From CAWAMR01 sp963783095 (GTDB taxonomy: Bacteria; Planctomycetota; Planctomycetia; Gemmatales; Gemmataceae), in assembly GCA_963783095.1 (NCBI GenBank), contig CAWAMR010000022.1:1-64000 (forward strand): a stretch of 64,000 bases of DNA. The letters are read 5' to 3'. The notes beneath the pieces were generated by a model. That model had not been told where the DNA came from and did no database searches. It worked only from the letters and a program-made list of their open reading frames with translations. This document shows positions 1 to 9,895 of the stretch, in pieces (the first letter of the stretch is position 1; each line of letters opens with the position of its first letter). Both the position numbers and the translations under genes were made by a program.

Positions 1-1
1 A

Positions 2-697
2 CCGGATGCAAACCTCGACCCTATCAACGCCCTCCGCGAACTGGAACTGCCTCGACTCGTCCGCGTTCTACAGCATGAGCAAGCCTCCACAGTATCACTT
101 GTAATGACCTGTTTGGACGGCCCGGTAGCTACTGTAGTAATGAAACGGCTGCCGGCGAAATTGCGTCCCGACGTGGCGATCCGGCTCGCTCAAGCGAGGA
201 TACGCAATCAGCCGCTGCTGGAACAGATTGCCCGCGCCGTATTCCAGAAGGCCGAAAAACTCGCGGAGATGCTCGTTCCAGAATTGACGGCCGCCGATCG
301 CGACAAGAATCTGGCCGACATGCTTCTCGGCCTTGAATCGGGCCGAACGCAAGGAAATCATGGAGGCGCTTTGAACATCCGACCCCGATACTGCTGCGCG
401 AGTGGGGGTATTGTTGTTCCAGTTCGACGATATCATGCGCGTTGATGACCGTGGACTCCAGACCATTCTGATGGAGTTGGACATGAAGACTCTCGCCATG
501 GCGTTGAAGGCGCTGCGGAAACGGTCGTATCCAAGGTGTCCAGCAATATTTCGAGCCGTGCAAGAGAGATGCTGAATGAGGAGATGGCATTGCTTGGAAC
601 CATCCCATCTTCCCGTATTCAGGAAGCACGAAACAAAATTGTCGCCACCTTAAGGCAATTTGAGGAAGAAGGGAAAATCATGCTGTCGGAAGAATGA
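2..697 (+). CDS. fliG: Flagellar motor switch protein FliG (5' end outside window, frameshifted)
   Basis: FliG is the rotor protein that couples the MS ring to the C ring and receives torque from the stators. The reading frame open at the left edge gives the middle domain (LRELELPRLVRVLQHEQAST, then LDGPVATVVMKRLP). After position ~335 the match continues in another frame with ERKEIMEAL and a C-terminal domain (FQFDDIMRVDDRGLQTILMELD). After ~495 it continues in a third frame with SSNISSRAREMLNEEM, ending at the stop at 697. So there are at least two frame changes plus an in-frame stop near 372 (ctttga, probably cttgaa). The usual EHPQ motif reads EQAS here. The N-terminal FliF-binding part lies outside the window. 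It is followed by fliH. Identity is secure; the breaks look like sequence errors. Confidence 0.88.
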
Positions 698-980
698 GGG
701 CCTTATGCGAATCATGCGTTGGGCAAAACTCAAAAATCGAAAGTGCAGTTGCCCGTTGGACATTGAATTGTTTTGAATGGGGTGAAATTCAGACGATAGT
801 GCAATTTTACAGAGCATCAGCCAATGTTGAAAGTTCGCTCGTTGCAATAATAAACCAGGGAGGGCCTCAATTCCATTTGCAGGCCAAAACCGAATTGGGT
901 CAAATCGACTCAACAACCTGGACCTTCAGGACTCAGGGTATCGAACAGATGCTACATAACTCAAGTCGAGCAGGAAACCC

Positions 981-1675
981 GTGAAAAATGATCGGGTCAA
1001 GCAGATTGGAGCGGCTATGTTGGAAACAAGGATTCGACTGAAGTTTCCGCTAAGGGGTGCAAGGATCGATTCGCCGTCAGCACCGTTGCCACCCATATCG
1101 ATGCCGTTGCTTACCTCATCGACACAACGTCTATCACCTGAAGTGCCGCCGAGTCTGTCGGTTACGCAAACTGTTCCGAATTTGGATCTTTCGCAGTCAG
1201 AGATCGGAAATCAGTTACGATCGGATCGAAAGTTAATTGAGACAATGCTGGCACGATTGGTGGACTCGGTACACCAGTTGCAATTGGATCATCGCCTTCG
1301 TTTGGCGGAATTGCAACAGGCCGCGGTAGAAATTGCGTTGACGATTGCGACTCGCTTACTGCATCAACAGATCAACGCAGGTGACTTCAACATTGAAGCC
1401 ATGGTTCGCGAGATGGTCGGTCAACTGGGCGATGACGTGCCGGTAACGATCCGGCTCAATCCCCAGGATTTGCTTCTTGTGGAACGACGATTGGAAGGGG
1501 CACCGCTGCTTCCGGATTCGGAACATAGCCCAAGTTGGTAGCGGACGCTTCGCTGGGCCGGGGAGATGGCCGGGTCGAAGCCAAAGAAACCATGTTGTTA
1601 TCGGAACTTCCGGGACAGTTAATGGAAGTCCGGCAAGAACTGCTAAGGAGTTTGGGACATGATTCTGGGTCTTAA
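981..1675 (+). CDS. fliH: Flagellar assembly protein FliH (frameshifted near C-terminus)
   Basis: FliH is the peripheral stator-like regulator of the export ATPase FliI. The N-terminal ~60 residues are low-complexity and proline-rich. From ~75 onward there is a helical segment (LDHRLRLAELQQAAVEIALTIATRLLHQ) typical of FliH/YscL, then the C-terminal domain with IRLNPQDL. The frame breaks near 1520-1540. The rest (VADASLGRGDGRVEAKETM, a recognisable FliH end) runs in another frame to 1675 and overlaps the fliI start by 17 bases. GTG at 981 has an AGGA 5 bases upstream. An ATG at 1017 with GGAG is an equally good start. Assignment rests on position between fliG and fliI plus the C-terminal pattern. 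Confidence 0.8.
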
Positions 1676-2974
1676 CCTGCCCACGCTGAGACAAGGAATT
1701 TCACACACTCCTCGTTATCGCCAGGCCGGAAAACTTCGCAGTGCCACGGGAATGCTGACCTGCGCCCTGCCGGCAGCGGTTGGCGATCACTGCGAAATCA
1801 TGGCATCCGATCGGACCATCCTGGCCGAAGTAATCGGCTTTGAGAAAGATCATGCCTTCATGGTTCCGTTCGATCCCGCGGACGACCTGCGGGCCGGCAT
1901 GACGGTGGTCCGCAAAGGCCGCGGCATGACGGTGCCGACCGGCAGAGGCCTGCTGGGACGGGTGATCGATGGACTGGGTCGCCCCATGGATGGAAAAGGG
2001 CCGCTCGTCGGCTGCAAACTACATCCCGTCAACCGACCGGCACCCGCGGCCCTGGATCGCGCCCGGATTCGCAAACCATTCGTGACCGGACAACGCGCCA
2101 TCGATAGCTTGCTCACCTGCGGCGCGGACAGCGCGTGGGCATCTTCGCGGGAAGCGGCGTCGGCAAGAGCACACTTCTGGGTGAAATTGCCAAAGGCTCG
2201 GAATCCGATGTCAACGTCATTGCCTTGATTGGCGAACGGGGTCGAGAAGTCGCTCCGTTTCTCGAAGACTGCCTTGGACCCGATGGACTGGCGCGTTCCG
2301 TTGTCATCGTTGCCACCTGCGAGCAAACAGCACTGATGCGTGTTCGCGCCTCGCAAGCGGCGATCGCTATTGCCGACTACTTCCGCGAAACCGGGCAAAA
2401 TGTCTTGTTTATGGTCGATAGCTTGACCAGGCTGGCGATGGCCCAGCGCGAGATCGGCTTGATGTTGGGTGAGCCCCCCAGCGCTCGCGGTTACACGCCC
2501 TCGGTCTTTCAGTTGTTGGCTACTACCGTGGAAAGGCTGGGCAATTCTGCCGTCGGCGGGATCACGGCACTGCTGACGGTCCTCGTGGATGGCGACGATC
2601 TCGATGAACCGGTTTCAGATTGCGTACGCTCATTGGTCGATGGACACATCGTGCTGGATCGAAGAATTGCCGAGAGCGGTCGATATCCAGCGATCAACAT
2701 CGCCAGGAGCGTTAGCCGGGTTGCGCATGATGTTGTCGATAAGGAACAGGGACAAGCCATTAAGAAACTCCGGGCTGTGCTGTCAACGCTTGCAGAAGTC
2801 GAGGATATGGTTCGAATCGGAGCCTACACGCGCGGCAGCGATCCTTCGGTGGACAGGGCTCTCGATCTGAAGCCGATGATCGAAAAATTTCTTCGTCAGA
2901 ACGTCGGCGAGCGTGCTACCTTTGAGCACACCCGTCAGCAAATGTTGCAAATCGCATCGCAATGGACGTATTGA
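1659..2974 (+). CDS. fliI: Flagellum-specific ATPase FliI (one frameshift)
   Basis: FliI is the hexameric F1-beta-like ATPase that delivers and unfolds substrates at the flagellar export gate. The N-terminal beta-barrel includes GRGLLGRVIDGLGRPMDGKGPL. A shift near 2118-2130 (ggcgcggac, one base short) separates it from the catalytic part. That part has Walker A GSGVGKST (about residue 163), ALIGERGREV, Walker B VLFMVDSLTRLAMAQREIG, and the C-terminal helical domain ending at 2974. Reconstructed length is about 439 residues, normal for the family. The start overlaps fliH, and fliJ follows after 159 bases in which I see no gene. Confidence 0.93.
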
Positions 2975-3133
2975 ATCTGACGGGATACAGAAATACCGGA
3001 AACCGATCATGCTTCAGCCCACCGGCGTTCAACAGTTTCTCCATTGCCCGGAATCTTGCTCCAATGAGTCGCCCTTGACCATCTCTCCTCATCCGGTTAT
3101 ACCCCGCACCCCAGTGGTGGAGGTAACCGAAAC

Positions 3134-3598
3134 GTGAAACGATTTGAATTCTCACTCGACCGAATGCTCAAAATCAAACGGCAACGGCAACGATTGGCCG
3201 AACTCGAACAACAACGTGCCCGAGTCAAGGTCGATACCGCCAAGTCGCGCATTGAAGAATTGCAAAATCAACTCGGCCGGCTTTCCGAAAACCTGATCGC
3301 CTGGGTGGGGCAAACCATGACGCCCCACCATTGGGTTTCCAGCTATGATATGTCCCAGCAGATTGGGCAAGCACTCGTTGAAGCCGAAAAAGAAGTCGTT
3401 TCCGCGGAGAATTTCTATTGGGAAAAAGTGGAGGAACGGGCCAGCATCGCCACCGAAGTTGAGGCTTTGCAGACTCTACGCAAGCAGAAGTGGGATCTGT
3501 TCCGGCAAGAATGCATGCAGGCGGACCAGGCTCGACTCGACGAAATCGGCATGCAGCGCTGGCAGCGCCATGTTCCTGCTGAACAAACGCACGAGTAA
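3134..3598 (+). CDS. fliJ: Flagellar export chaperone FliJ
   Basis: FliJ is the gamma-like central stalk of the FliI ATPase ring and an escort for rod/hook chaperones. This 154-residue protein is almost entirely charged coiled coil. It begins with MKRFEFSLDRMLKIKRQRQ, the typical FliJ opening (F.F.L..vL..k), and its length is in the usual 140-155 range. It lies directly after fliI and 5 bases before the MotE-like gene, as in many flagellar operons. The frame is intact. Coiled coils are weakly specific, so position carries much of the assignment. Confidence 0.85.
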   Translation: MKRFEFSLDRMLKIKRQRQRLAELEQQRARVKVDTAKSRIEELQNQLGRLSENLIAWVGQTMTPHHWVSSYDMSQQIGQALVEAEKEVVSAENFYWEKVEERASIATEVEALQTLRKQKWDLFRQECMQADQARLDEIGMQRWQRHVPAEQTHE

Positions 3599-3603
3599 CC
3601 CGC

Positions 3604-4336
3604 ATGAAAAACATCATAATCCTCGGTCTGGTAGCGTTGTTGTTGTTTGCCGTCTCGGCATCGCTCTCGTTATGGCTCAACCAGTCGAAGGAAGGCGACG
3701 GGAAGGAGGCCGAAAAATCCGGGAAGGAAACCGCGCGAGAAGGATGAGGAACTGCGGCCCGCCGTCAGGCCCAATCCGTCCGTCGGCACGGAAGATGTCG
3801 GCAAGCTGTCAACTTCGCTCAAGGAACAACTCGCCCATCTGAAGGATCGAGAAGCCAGGCTCGACCGCCGGCAAACTCAGATCGACATACTTCTGCAAGA
3901 TATCCGCTCCGAACGGGAAGTAATCGAAAACCTTCGCAAACAGGTTTCGACCGAAATGAAACTCCTCGGCAAGAAGATGGTCGAAGTGGAAGGCCGATTT
4001 GCCCAGCTCGATCGGGATCGGGAAGCTAACAAAAAGAAGATCGAGGAAGCCCAAAAGCGTGTGATCGACATCGCGCAATCCGAAGACAAGAATCTTCTCA
4101 AGATGGCAGCGGTGTACGATGCGATGCCTCCAGAAAACGCGGCCAAAATCATGCAACAACTCGCCGACACCGGCAAAATGGAAACGGCCGTGAAATTGCT
4201 GTCGCAAATGAAGGAAACCAAAGCAGCCAAAGTACTCGCAGAGATGTCCGATCCCGCCTTGGCCGCACAAATGACCGAAAAGGTGCGCGGCGTAAAACGT
4301 GCCAGCACGCCCTTACTGCCGACCCCGCCGGGGTAA
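3604..4336 (+). CDS. MotE-like periplasmic chaperone with MgtE N-terminal-like domain (one frameshift)
   Basis: This is a membrane-anchored coiled-coil protein of the MotE/FlbB type, whose relatives stabilise stator or MotC assembly beside the motor. ATG at 3604 opens a hydrophobic anchor (IIILGLVALLLFAVSASLSL). A shift near 3735-3745 leads into a long coiled coil (RLDRRQTQIDILLQDIRSER onwards). The C-terminal module AAVYDAMPPENAAKIMQQLAD...KLLSQMKETKAAKVLAEM is the characteristic MgtE-N-like repeat of this family. It sits just behind fliJ, the usual place for motE. No other stator gene is visible in the window. Confidence 0.8.
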
Positions 4337-4340
4337 GTAC

Positions 4341-4470
4341 GGGAGTTAGAAGTTAGGAGTTAGGAGTTCGGAGTTAGGAGTCAGTCGAGGTAGGAGTTGG
4401 AAACAAGGACATAACTGGATTTGTCTTTTCTCCTAACTCCTAACTCTCGACTAACTCCTAACTCCTGGTA
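4341..4470. repeat. Heptamer tandem repeats in facing inverted arms
   Basis: The left arm (about 4343-4400) repeats variants of the 7-mer AGTTAGG. The right arm (about 4429-4467) repeats the complement CCTAACT. The two arms face each other across a short spacer, so the transcript could form a long imperfect hairpin between motE and fliO. Similar short tandem arrays recur at other intergenic sites in this window. They resemble the STRR heptamer repeats known from cyanobacteria. Function is unknown. Confidence 0.85.
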
Positions 4471-4484
4471 ACGGAGTACCGCGG

Positions 4485-5114
4485 GTGGCGAACCTCACGA
4501 TCGCGAATACGGATGTCGCCGCTCGACGGCAGAAATTCATGGTGCTGTGCGCTGTGGGTGCCGCTGTGATTATTCTGGGCGTGCTCGCACCTCGATTCAT
4601 GTCCACCTTGCCCCCGGAACCCGCCAGAAAAACCTCCGAAAAAGCTCTTCCCCCCGAGATAAAGCCGTCCGAAGGAAAAGAGGGAAATGCGGACAAGCAA
4701 ATCCCAGCCAAACCTCTGGAGCCAACCGAAGCTGCCAGTTTGAGCGCGATCCTGACTCGACTGGTGGGCGGAACACTCTTCGTTTTGCTTCTGTGTGCCG
4801 GCACGGCCTATGGGGTGGGCCGATGGATCAAAGGCAAGAATGCCGCAGTGCCGGCGGGGCCGCTCAAACTGATTGCCGCATTGCCCATCAACGCACGCTG
4901 TTCCATCTTTCTCGTGCAGGCCGGCGATCAGCATTTAGTAGCAGGCGTGGATGCCACTGGCCTGCGCTCGATACTTCACATCCCTGGCGGCATCAACGAA
5001 ATCGATGAAGTGGAGGAAACAGCGCCGGTGCAACCGGCAACCGCCCATCCCGAAGCAGCGCCCGCCGTCTTCGCGGGCCGGTTACCCGTCTTACGAACCA
5101 TCGTGGAACGATGA
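4485..5114 (+). CDS. fliO: Flagellar biosynthesis protein FliO
   Basis: FliO is a small membrane protein that helps assemble the FliP/Q/R export gate. The 209-residue product starts at GTG 4485. It has a first hydrophobic segment (FMVLCAVGAAVIILGVL), a charged proline-rich linker, a second transmembrane segment (LVGGTLFVLLLCAGTAYGVG) and then the diagnostic cytoplasmic domain (LKLIAALPINARCSIFLVQAGDQHLVAGVD). It is longer than usual because of the extra N-terminal segment. It precedes fliP, its canonical neighbour. A second FliO-like protein is encoded at 17304, so which one serves the export gate is open. Confidence 0.8.
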   Translation: MANLTIANTDVAARRQKFMVLCAVGAAVIILGVLAPRFMSTLPPEPARKTSEKALPPEIKPSEGKEGNADKQIPAKPLEPTEAASLSAILTRLVGGTLFVLLLCAGTAYGVGRWIKGKNAAVPAGPLKLIAALPINARCSIFLVQAGDQHLVAGVDATGLRSILHIPGGINEIDEVEETAPVQPATAHPEAAPAVFAGRLPVLRTIVER

Positions 5115-5136
5115 GTTTTGCCGGAATGATGACGGT

Positions 5137-5251
5137 AGGGTGCAGCCATATTCTCTGGGGGGTGTCGTAGCGGCGGCTTCTAGCCGCCGAGAGGTTGCAG
5201 ACGGCGGCTGGAAGCCGCCGCTACGACCCCCCAGAGAATTTGGCTGCACCC
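5137..5251. repeat. Long GC-rich palindromic element between fliO and fliP
   Basis: Two arms of about 50 bases (5137-5190 and 5203-5251) are near-perfect reverse complements, including TAGCGGCGGCTT / AAGCCGCCGCTA and AGGGTGCAGCCA / TGGCTGCACCCT. The structure lies inside an otherwise tight gene series. It could be a mobile palindromic (REP/MITE-like) element, and it might act as an attenuator or an RNA-processing site for fliP. No coding potential is apparent. Confidence 0.85.
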
Positions 5252-5307
5252 TGACGGGAAAAAGAACCGAACGGACTCTGATCTACTCTTACAGGGAGGT
5301 GAGACTC

Positions 5308-5984
5308 GTGGATCTCATGCAGATGGTCGATCGGGCCAATAATGCGCAGCTCTTTCAAAACCTCTCTCCGCCGGTACAGATTGCGCTGCTGCTCGGATCG
5401 CTCGCATTCGTCCCGGCGGCGTTGATGACTCTTACCTGCTATACGCGCGTCATCATTGTCCTGTCTTTTGTCCGACAAGGCCTGGCTACGCAACAGACAC
5501 CGCCCAATATGGTCCTTACGGGGCTGGCGCTTTTTTGACCATGTTCATCATGCAGCCGACCATCGACGACATTGGTCAAAAAGCCGTTAATCCTTTCTTG
5601 AACAAGCAGATCAGTGCGCCCGAGGCGGTTCGTAACGGTGTCGATTGCCTGCAAAAATTCATGCTCCGTCAGACGCGCAAGCAAGATATCACCCTTTTCC
5701 TGGAAATGTCGGGCAAGTCCAGCGTTCAGGAGCCGGAACAGACTCCCTTTCTGGTACTTGTTCCCGCGTTTGTCATCAGCGAGCTGAAGACGGCTTTCAT
5801 CATGGGCTTTTGCATTTACTTGCCGTTTCTTATGGTCGACCTCGTCGTGTCGAGCGTGCTGACGTCGATGGGTATGGTGATGATGCCGCCCGCGTTGATC
5901 TCGGCACCTTTTAAGGTTTTGTTATTTGTTCTTGCCGACGGCTGGCACCTCGTTGCGCGAGCTATCACCCTGAGTTTTTCTTAG
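5308..5984 (+). CDS. fliP: Flagellar export gate protein FliP (one homopolymer frameshift)
   Basis: FliP forms the core of the type III export gate in the inner membrane. GTG at 5308 has AGGGAGGTGAG just upstream; ATG 5317 is an alternative. The N-terminal part reads LLLGSLAFVPAALMTLTCYTRVIIVLSFVRQ, the hallmark FliP segment. The frame breaks at a run of six T at 5530-5535; one added T restores ALFLTMFIMQP. The second part contains TPFLVLVPAFVISELKTAF and MGMVMMPPALISAPFKVLLFVL, also diagnostic. The length is about 226 residues. A cleavable signal peptide is not obvious, so the protein is slightly short of the 245-residue norm. Confidence 0.93.
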
Positions 5985-6044
5985 GCGAGTACGCATGCGA
6001 ATCGATGGTGTCTCGGAGCGGACTCCGAAAAAGGAGAAATAACC

Positions 6045-6314
6045 ATGGGCAGCGCAAATGTCCTCGAGTTTTCGCGAGACCTGTTCTACACGGCGATGCT
6101 GGTTGCCTTGCCGGCCATGGCGGTCAGCCTTGTCGTTGGGCTCATCGTCAGCATTTTCCAAACCGTGACCAGTATTCAGGACCAGACGCTTAGCTATGTG
6201 CCGCGCATCATTTTGGTGGGGCTGGCCATCGTTATCTCGATGGCATTTACCCTCGATATCGCGATCGGCTTCACGCGCCGAATGTTCGATCACGCCGCGA
6301 GGGTCGGCCGGTGA
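6045..6314 (+). CDS. fliQ: Flagellar export gate protein FliQ
   Basis: FliQ is a two-helix gate subunit assembled around FliP/FliR. The product is 89 residues, the family's normal size, with two hydrophobic hairpin helices (LVALPAMAVSLVVGLIVSIFQ and ILVGLAIVISMAFTL). The conserved TVTSIQDQTLSYVPRI loop lies between them. A GGAG-type ribosome site (aaaaaggagaaat) precedes the ATG. The stop overlaps the GTG of fliR by 4 bases, suggesting translational coupling. The frame is intact. Confidence 0.95.
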   Translation: MGSANVLEFSRDLFYTAMLVALPAMAVSLVVGLIVSIFQTVTSIQDQTLSYVPRIILVGLAIVISMAFTLDIAIGFTRRMFDHAARVGR

Positions 6315-7078
6315 CGCCAACGCTTGGGGTCTACTTCGGGCTTCTGGTTGCCCGTGTCGGCACATTCGTGGCCGTGATGCCTTTGTTCGCCGGGCGGACG
6401 CCAAAGACTGTTCGCGCGGCGCTGGCACTGGTGCTGTCCGTTTTCTTCTTTGGCGCTGTCACGCCGGGCTGGGATCCGAAAATTGCCAATCAGGCTGCCG
6501 ACATTCACTGGTTGGCGTATGCGATGGCCTTGCTCCGCGAGGCCGTCATTGGTGCCTCGATCGGTTTTATCTTTAGCCTGTTTCTGCTGCCGATGCAAAT
6601 CGCCGGCGATTTCATCACACAACAAATCGGCTTGGCCCTCTCACCACAGTCCGGGCTGGCGACCAACGCCCCGACCAGTCCTTATGGAATGATCTTTGAG
6701 GCCATCGGTTCGCTCTTGTTTTTGGAGCTCGACGGCCATCATATCATGCTGGCGACGCTGCACGCCTCGTTTGACAAACTGCGCCTGGGGGGCACCTTGT
6801 TTCCGCAGCCGCTTGGTCCAGCGCTCGACGGAATGAGTCATGCTCACCAGATGGGCATGCTCCTGGCGGGGCCGCTGGGGTTGTGCCTGTTCCTGCTGAC
6901 CGTGGTGCTGGCAATCATGACTCGCGCTGCGCCGCAGCTGAATATTTACTCGGTCGGTTTCACGCTCCAGGTCACGGTGGCTTTGTTGGGTTGTCTGTTT
7001 CTGATGCCCGACATGATTCGGCTCATGATCGCCATTCTGGGGCACAATAGCGCTTCGGTCGATCGTTTCCTGGAGTAA
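6311..7078 (+). CDS. fliR: Flagellar export gate protein FliR
   Basis: FliR completes the FliP5Q4R1 export gate. The 255-residue protein starts at GTG 6311 and carries about six hydrophobic segments. It shows the typical opening (YFGLLVARVGTFVAVMPLFAGRTPKTVRAALAL), the DFITQQIGLAL loop and the C-terminal LNIYSVGFTLQVTVALLGCL segment. It is preceded by an overlapping fliQ and followed 4 bases later by flhB. Intact. Confidence 0.94.
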   Translation: MTPTLGVYFGLLVARVGTFVAVMPLFAGRTPKTVRAALALVLSVFFFGAVTPGWDPKIANQAADIHWLAYAMALLREAVIGASIGFIFSLFLLPMQIAGDFITQQIGLALSPQSGLATNAPTSPYGMIFEAIGSLLFLELDGHHIMLATLHASFDKLRLGGTLFPQPLGPALDGMSHAHQMGMLLAGPLGLCLFLLTVVLAIMTRAAPQLNIYSVGFTLQVTVALLGCLFLMPDMIRLMIAILGHNSASVDRFLE

Positions 7079-7082
7079 CGCG

Positions 7083-8163
7083 ATGGCCGATGAAGCCGCC
7101 GACAAAACCGAGGACGCATCGCCGCGCAGGAGGGAAGAAGCTCGTCGCCAGGGTCAGGTTGCTTATAGTCAGGATTTTGCCGGGTCGATGGGGTTGATGG
7201 CTGGAATCGTTGCCCTGCTCATGATGGGCCAGTCGATCGGCGGAGGCTTGCTCGACCTCTTCCGATCCGATTTATCGCATCTCTTGCACGACGACCTGGA
7301 TGCCATTCAGACTCGAAACATCTTTCTGCGTCTCTTCGGGAATGCCATCGCAATTTTGGGGGGATTCCTCGGAACGCTCGTGGCGATCGGCGTCGCAACC
7401 GGCATTGTGCAAGTCGGTTTTCACATCACTCCGGAGAAGTTGGAACCCGATTTTGATCGGCTAAATCCCGCCAATGGGGTCAGTCGGCTGTTTTCCGTTG
7501 CCTCGATCGTCCGCGGTCTTTTTGCCATCCTCAAGGTCGTCGGATTGAGCGTCGTCGCCTATGTGATTTTACGCAGCCGAATCGGACAAATCATGACTTT
7601 GGGTGAGGACAGCTTGCCTGCCGCGGTGGCCACGGCGTGGTCGATCACCCTTCGACTGGCATTATTCCTGGTCGGCATTCTGGCGGTACTCGGCATCGCC
7701 GACTTCATTTATCAAAAGCAACGCTTCGAGGCAACATTACGCATGAGCAAACAGGAACTCAAAGAGGAACTGAAGCGTGAAGAAGGCGACCCGTTGATCA
7801 AAATTCGAATCCGCCAGCTCGCCCGGCAGCGGGCACGCCAGAAGATGCTCTCGGCGGTTCCCAAGGCGACGGTGGTTATTACCAATCCGCAACACCTGGC
7901 GGTTGCCTTGCGCTATGATCAAGGTAAGGGATCCGTGGCTCCTGTTGTCGTCGCGAAAGGAGCAGGAGTGTGGCGCGCGCCGAATGATTGAACTTGCCCG
8001 CAAGCATGCGGTGCCCGTAATTGAACGACCGCCGGTGGCGCAGATTCTCTACAAGACTGTAGCGGAAGGTAAGGAGATCCCTGCTGCATTATTCCGGGTC
8101 ATCGCCGAGATCCTCGCTCTGGTATATAAGCATCGAACGATGGGAATGGTTCCGCCTCCATGA
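7083..8163 (+). CDS. flhB: Flagellar export switch protein FlhB (frameshifted; NPQH at autocleavage site)
   Basis: FlhB controls substrate-specificity switching of the export apparatus through autocleavage of its cytoplasmic domain. The start (ADEAADKTEDASPRRREEARRQGQV) is classic. Four membrane segments follow, then the linker ELKEELKREEGDPLIKIRIRQLAR. The cleavage motif is Asn268-Pro-Gln-His (codons 7884-7895) where NPTH is usual. Asn and Pro, the residues needed for the scission chemistry, are kept. A shift near 7968 separates the end of FlhB-C (ARRMIELARKHAVPVIERPPVAQILYK), which finishes at 8163. Reconstructed length is about 360 residues. Confidence 0.92.
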
Positions 8164-8266
8164 GATACCGGTCGACGCCTTTAGCATACGGCGACGACTT
8201 CCCAGGCATTGACTGCTTTCACCCCATTTGGTACTACCGAGATCGGTTCTACGCACGGAGGCTACT

Positions 8267-9895
8267 ATGAACTACATTTGCGTCGCCCTTCTTTCGGTGA
8301 CACTCGCACCACAACCGGCCGATCCGCCAGTGCAGCGCATGGCCAAAACCTTCGCGGAGCGTGCGAACGTCGCGAATGGGGCTTCGGTCCTGTACGGGGT
8401 AGAATGGCTCATTTCCCCAGGGCTGGAAATGATCGACGACGCTGCTGACGAAGTGCCGGAATTCAAGAATTTTACTAATGACCTGAACAAGGCACTACGT
8501 TCAGATGATGCTCAATCGCGCTCGGCCGCACTGGAGTACCTAGCTGTGTTGGCACGGGCCGTACGCCTGACAGCGTGGTGGCGTGATCGCGACGATGGGG
8601 ACGATCTGTTCGCAGCAGCCCTGGGTAAGCACACTGTACCCGTACGATTGGGTCTGGAGAACGCTTTTAAGAACACGACAGGAAATGATCGTCTGCTGGC
8701 TGCGGTAGCCCTGTTGGCCCTGGAAAACAAGCACAATGCAGCGATGGAAAGCGTGATTGATGAGCTGCGATGTCCCGATGCGGAGCGTCGGGAAGAGGCC
8801 TGCAAGTGGATAGGTCTGGCGCGGTTGCCGCAGCCTTCCCTCGTAACGGCCCTGGCCGTAGCGATGGCCGATAAAGAACTCAAGGTGCGCTCCACCGCCG
8901 TAGCAGCTGCGCTACACATTGGACCCAAGGCAGCGTCCGCGGTGCCGGCAGTCGTTACCTACTTCAAGAGCCGGGAGGCAACGACCGACGAAGTTCTAAA
9001 GGACATGGGACTCGCCCCGAACATCATGGGCACGGCGACAGTCAGTGAGGAATGCTCGGCGATGGGCCGAAATCTTGCCGATCTAAAGCCAGCGGTGGCC
9101 GCAGTTATCGAGCTGTTTCAGGCTGGCAATGCCAACAAGCGTCAAATCGCCTTCACCTGTCTCGCACGGCTTGGACCAGGTGCGGGCACGGCCGTGACCG
9201 CGATCCAGCCGTATTTGACCGATCGGGACACGCACACGCGCCTGATGGCGGCGGCGACAATCCTTTGCATCAACTCCGACCATGCCGAAGCCACCGCAGT
9301 GCTTGCGGGAGCCCTCAAGAGTGCCGACGCAAAGCTACGTACTCGTGCGATCGAGGTGTGTAGTGAAATGACGCCGAAAACGAAAGCACTGGTGCCACTG
9401 CTGATCGAGTCATTGAAGGAAGACGCCGAGTCCACCCGACTGAGCGCAGCACAGGCGCTGGGGAAGATGGGCGCGTTGGCTGAGCCGGCCATTCCGCCCT
9501 TGGCTGCTTTGCTAATAAGCAAACACGACGACGACACGGACATGCGTGTTCAATATTGGGCTGCCCGTGCTCTGGTCGGGATCGGAAAACCGGGTCTGAC
9601 CGCACTGCTCGACCATCTCGCCAAGAGCCGCTCGCCCGGTAGTCGCCACATGTACCTTGCGCTTGCAGAATGCAAGAAGGACGGTGCCGCCGTTGTTCCC
9701 GTATTGATCCGTGCGCTCGACGACAAAGATTCGGGAATTCGCATGGAAGCAGCGGCTGCGCTCGGCAGGCTCAAGCGCTTGGCGGCACCGGCGCGCAAAG
9801 CGCTGCTACGCGAGAGCCGTCACGTCGACAAAGATGACATCTACTGTTTATCACGCTCGCTCGCCGGCTGGGCGCTGACGCAACTTGCGCGTTGA
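8267..9895 (+). CDS. Secreted HEAT-repeat protein of unknown role
   Basis: This is a 542-residue alpha-helical repeat protein. The ATG at 8267 has an ACGGAGG site at 8255-8260. The N-terminus (NYICVALLSVTLAPQPADPP) is short and hydrophobic and may be a signal peptide. From about residue 60 to the end there are serial HEAT-type helix pairs, for example STRLSAAQALGKMGALAEPAIPPLAALL and SGIRMEAAAALGRLKRLAAPA. HEAT proteins are abundant in planctomycetes and usually act as scaffolds; no enzymatic domain is visible. It interrupts the normally adjacent flhB and flhA. The frame is intact, and there is no evidence that it is flagellar other than location. Confidence 0.85.
   Translation: MNYICVALLSVTLAPQPADPPVQRMAKTFAERANVANGASVLYGVEWLISPGLEMIDDAADEVPEFKNFTNDLNKALRSDDAQSRSAALEYLAVLARAVRLTAWWRDRDDGDDLFAAALGKHTVPVRLGLENAFKNTTGNDRLLAAVALLALENKHNAAMESVIDELRCPDAERREEACKWIGLARLPQPSLVTALAVAMADKELKVRSTAVAAALHIGPKAASAVPAVVTYFKSREATTDEVLKDMGLAPNIMGTATVSEECSAMGRNLADLKPAVAAVIELFQAGNANKRQIAFTCLARLGPGAGTAVTAIQPYLTDRDTHTRLMAAATILCINSDHAEATAVLAGALKSADAKLRTRAIEVCSEMTPKTKALVPLLIESLKEDAESTRLSAAQALGKMGALAEPAIPPLAALLISKHDDDTDMRVQYWAARALVGIGKPGLTALLDHLAKSRSPGSRHMYLALAECKKDGAAVVPVLIRALDDKDSGIRMEAAAALGRLKRLAAPARKALLRESRHVDKDDIYCLSRSLAGWALTQLAR

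Noticed and set aside
694..984. Open frame of 96 codons between fliG and fliH
   Set aside because: No family resemblance, atypical composition and no ribosome site. It starts inside the fliG stop region and may be a non-coding spacer or a shifted fliH 5' end.
5525..5540. Programmed frameshift at the T6 run in fliP
   Set aside because: Similar breaks without slippery sites occur in dozens of genes here; a homopolymer read error is simpler.
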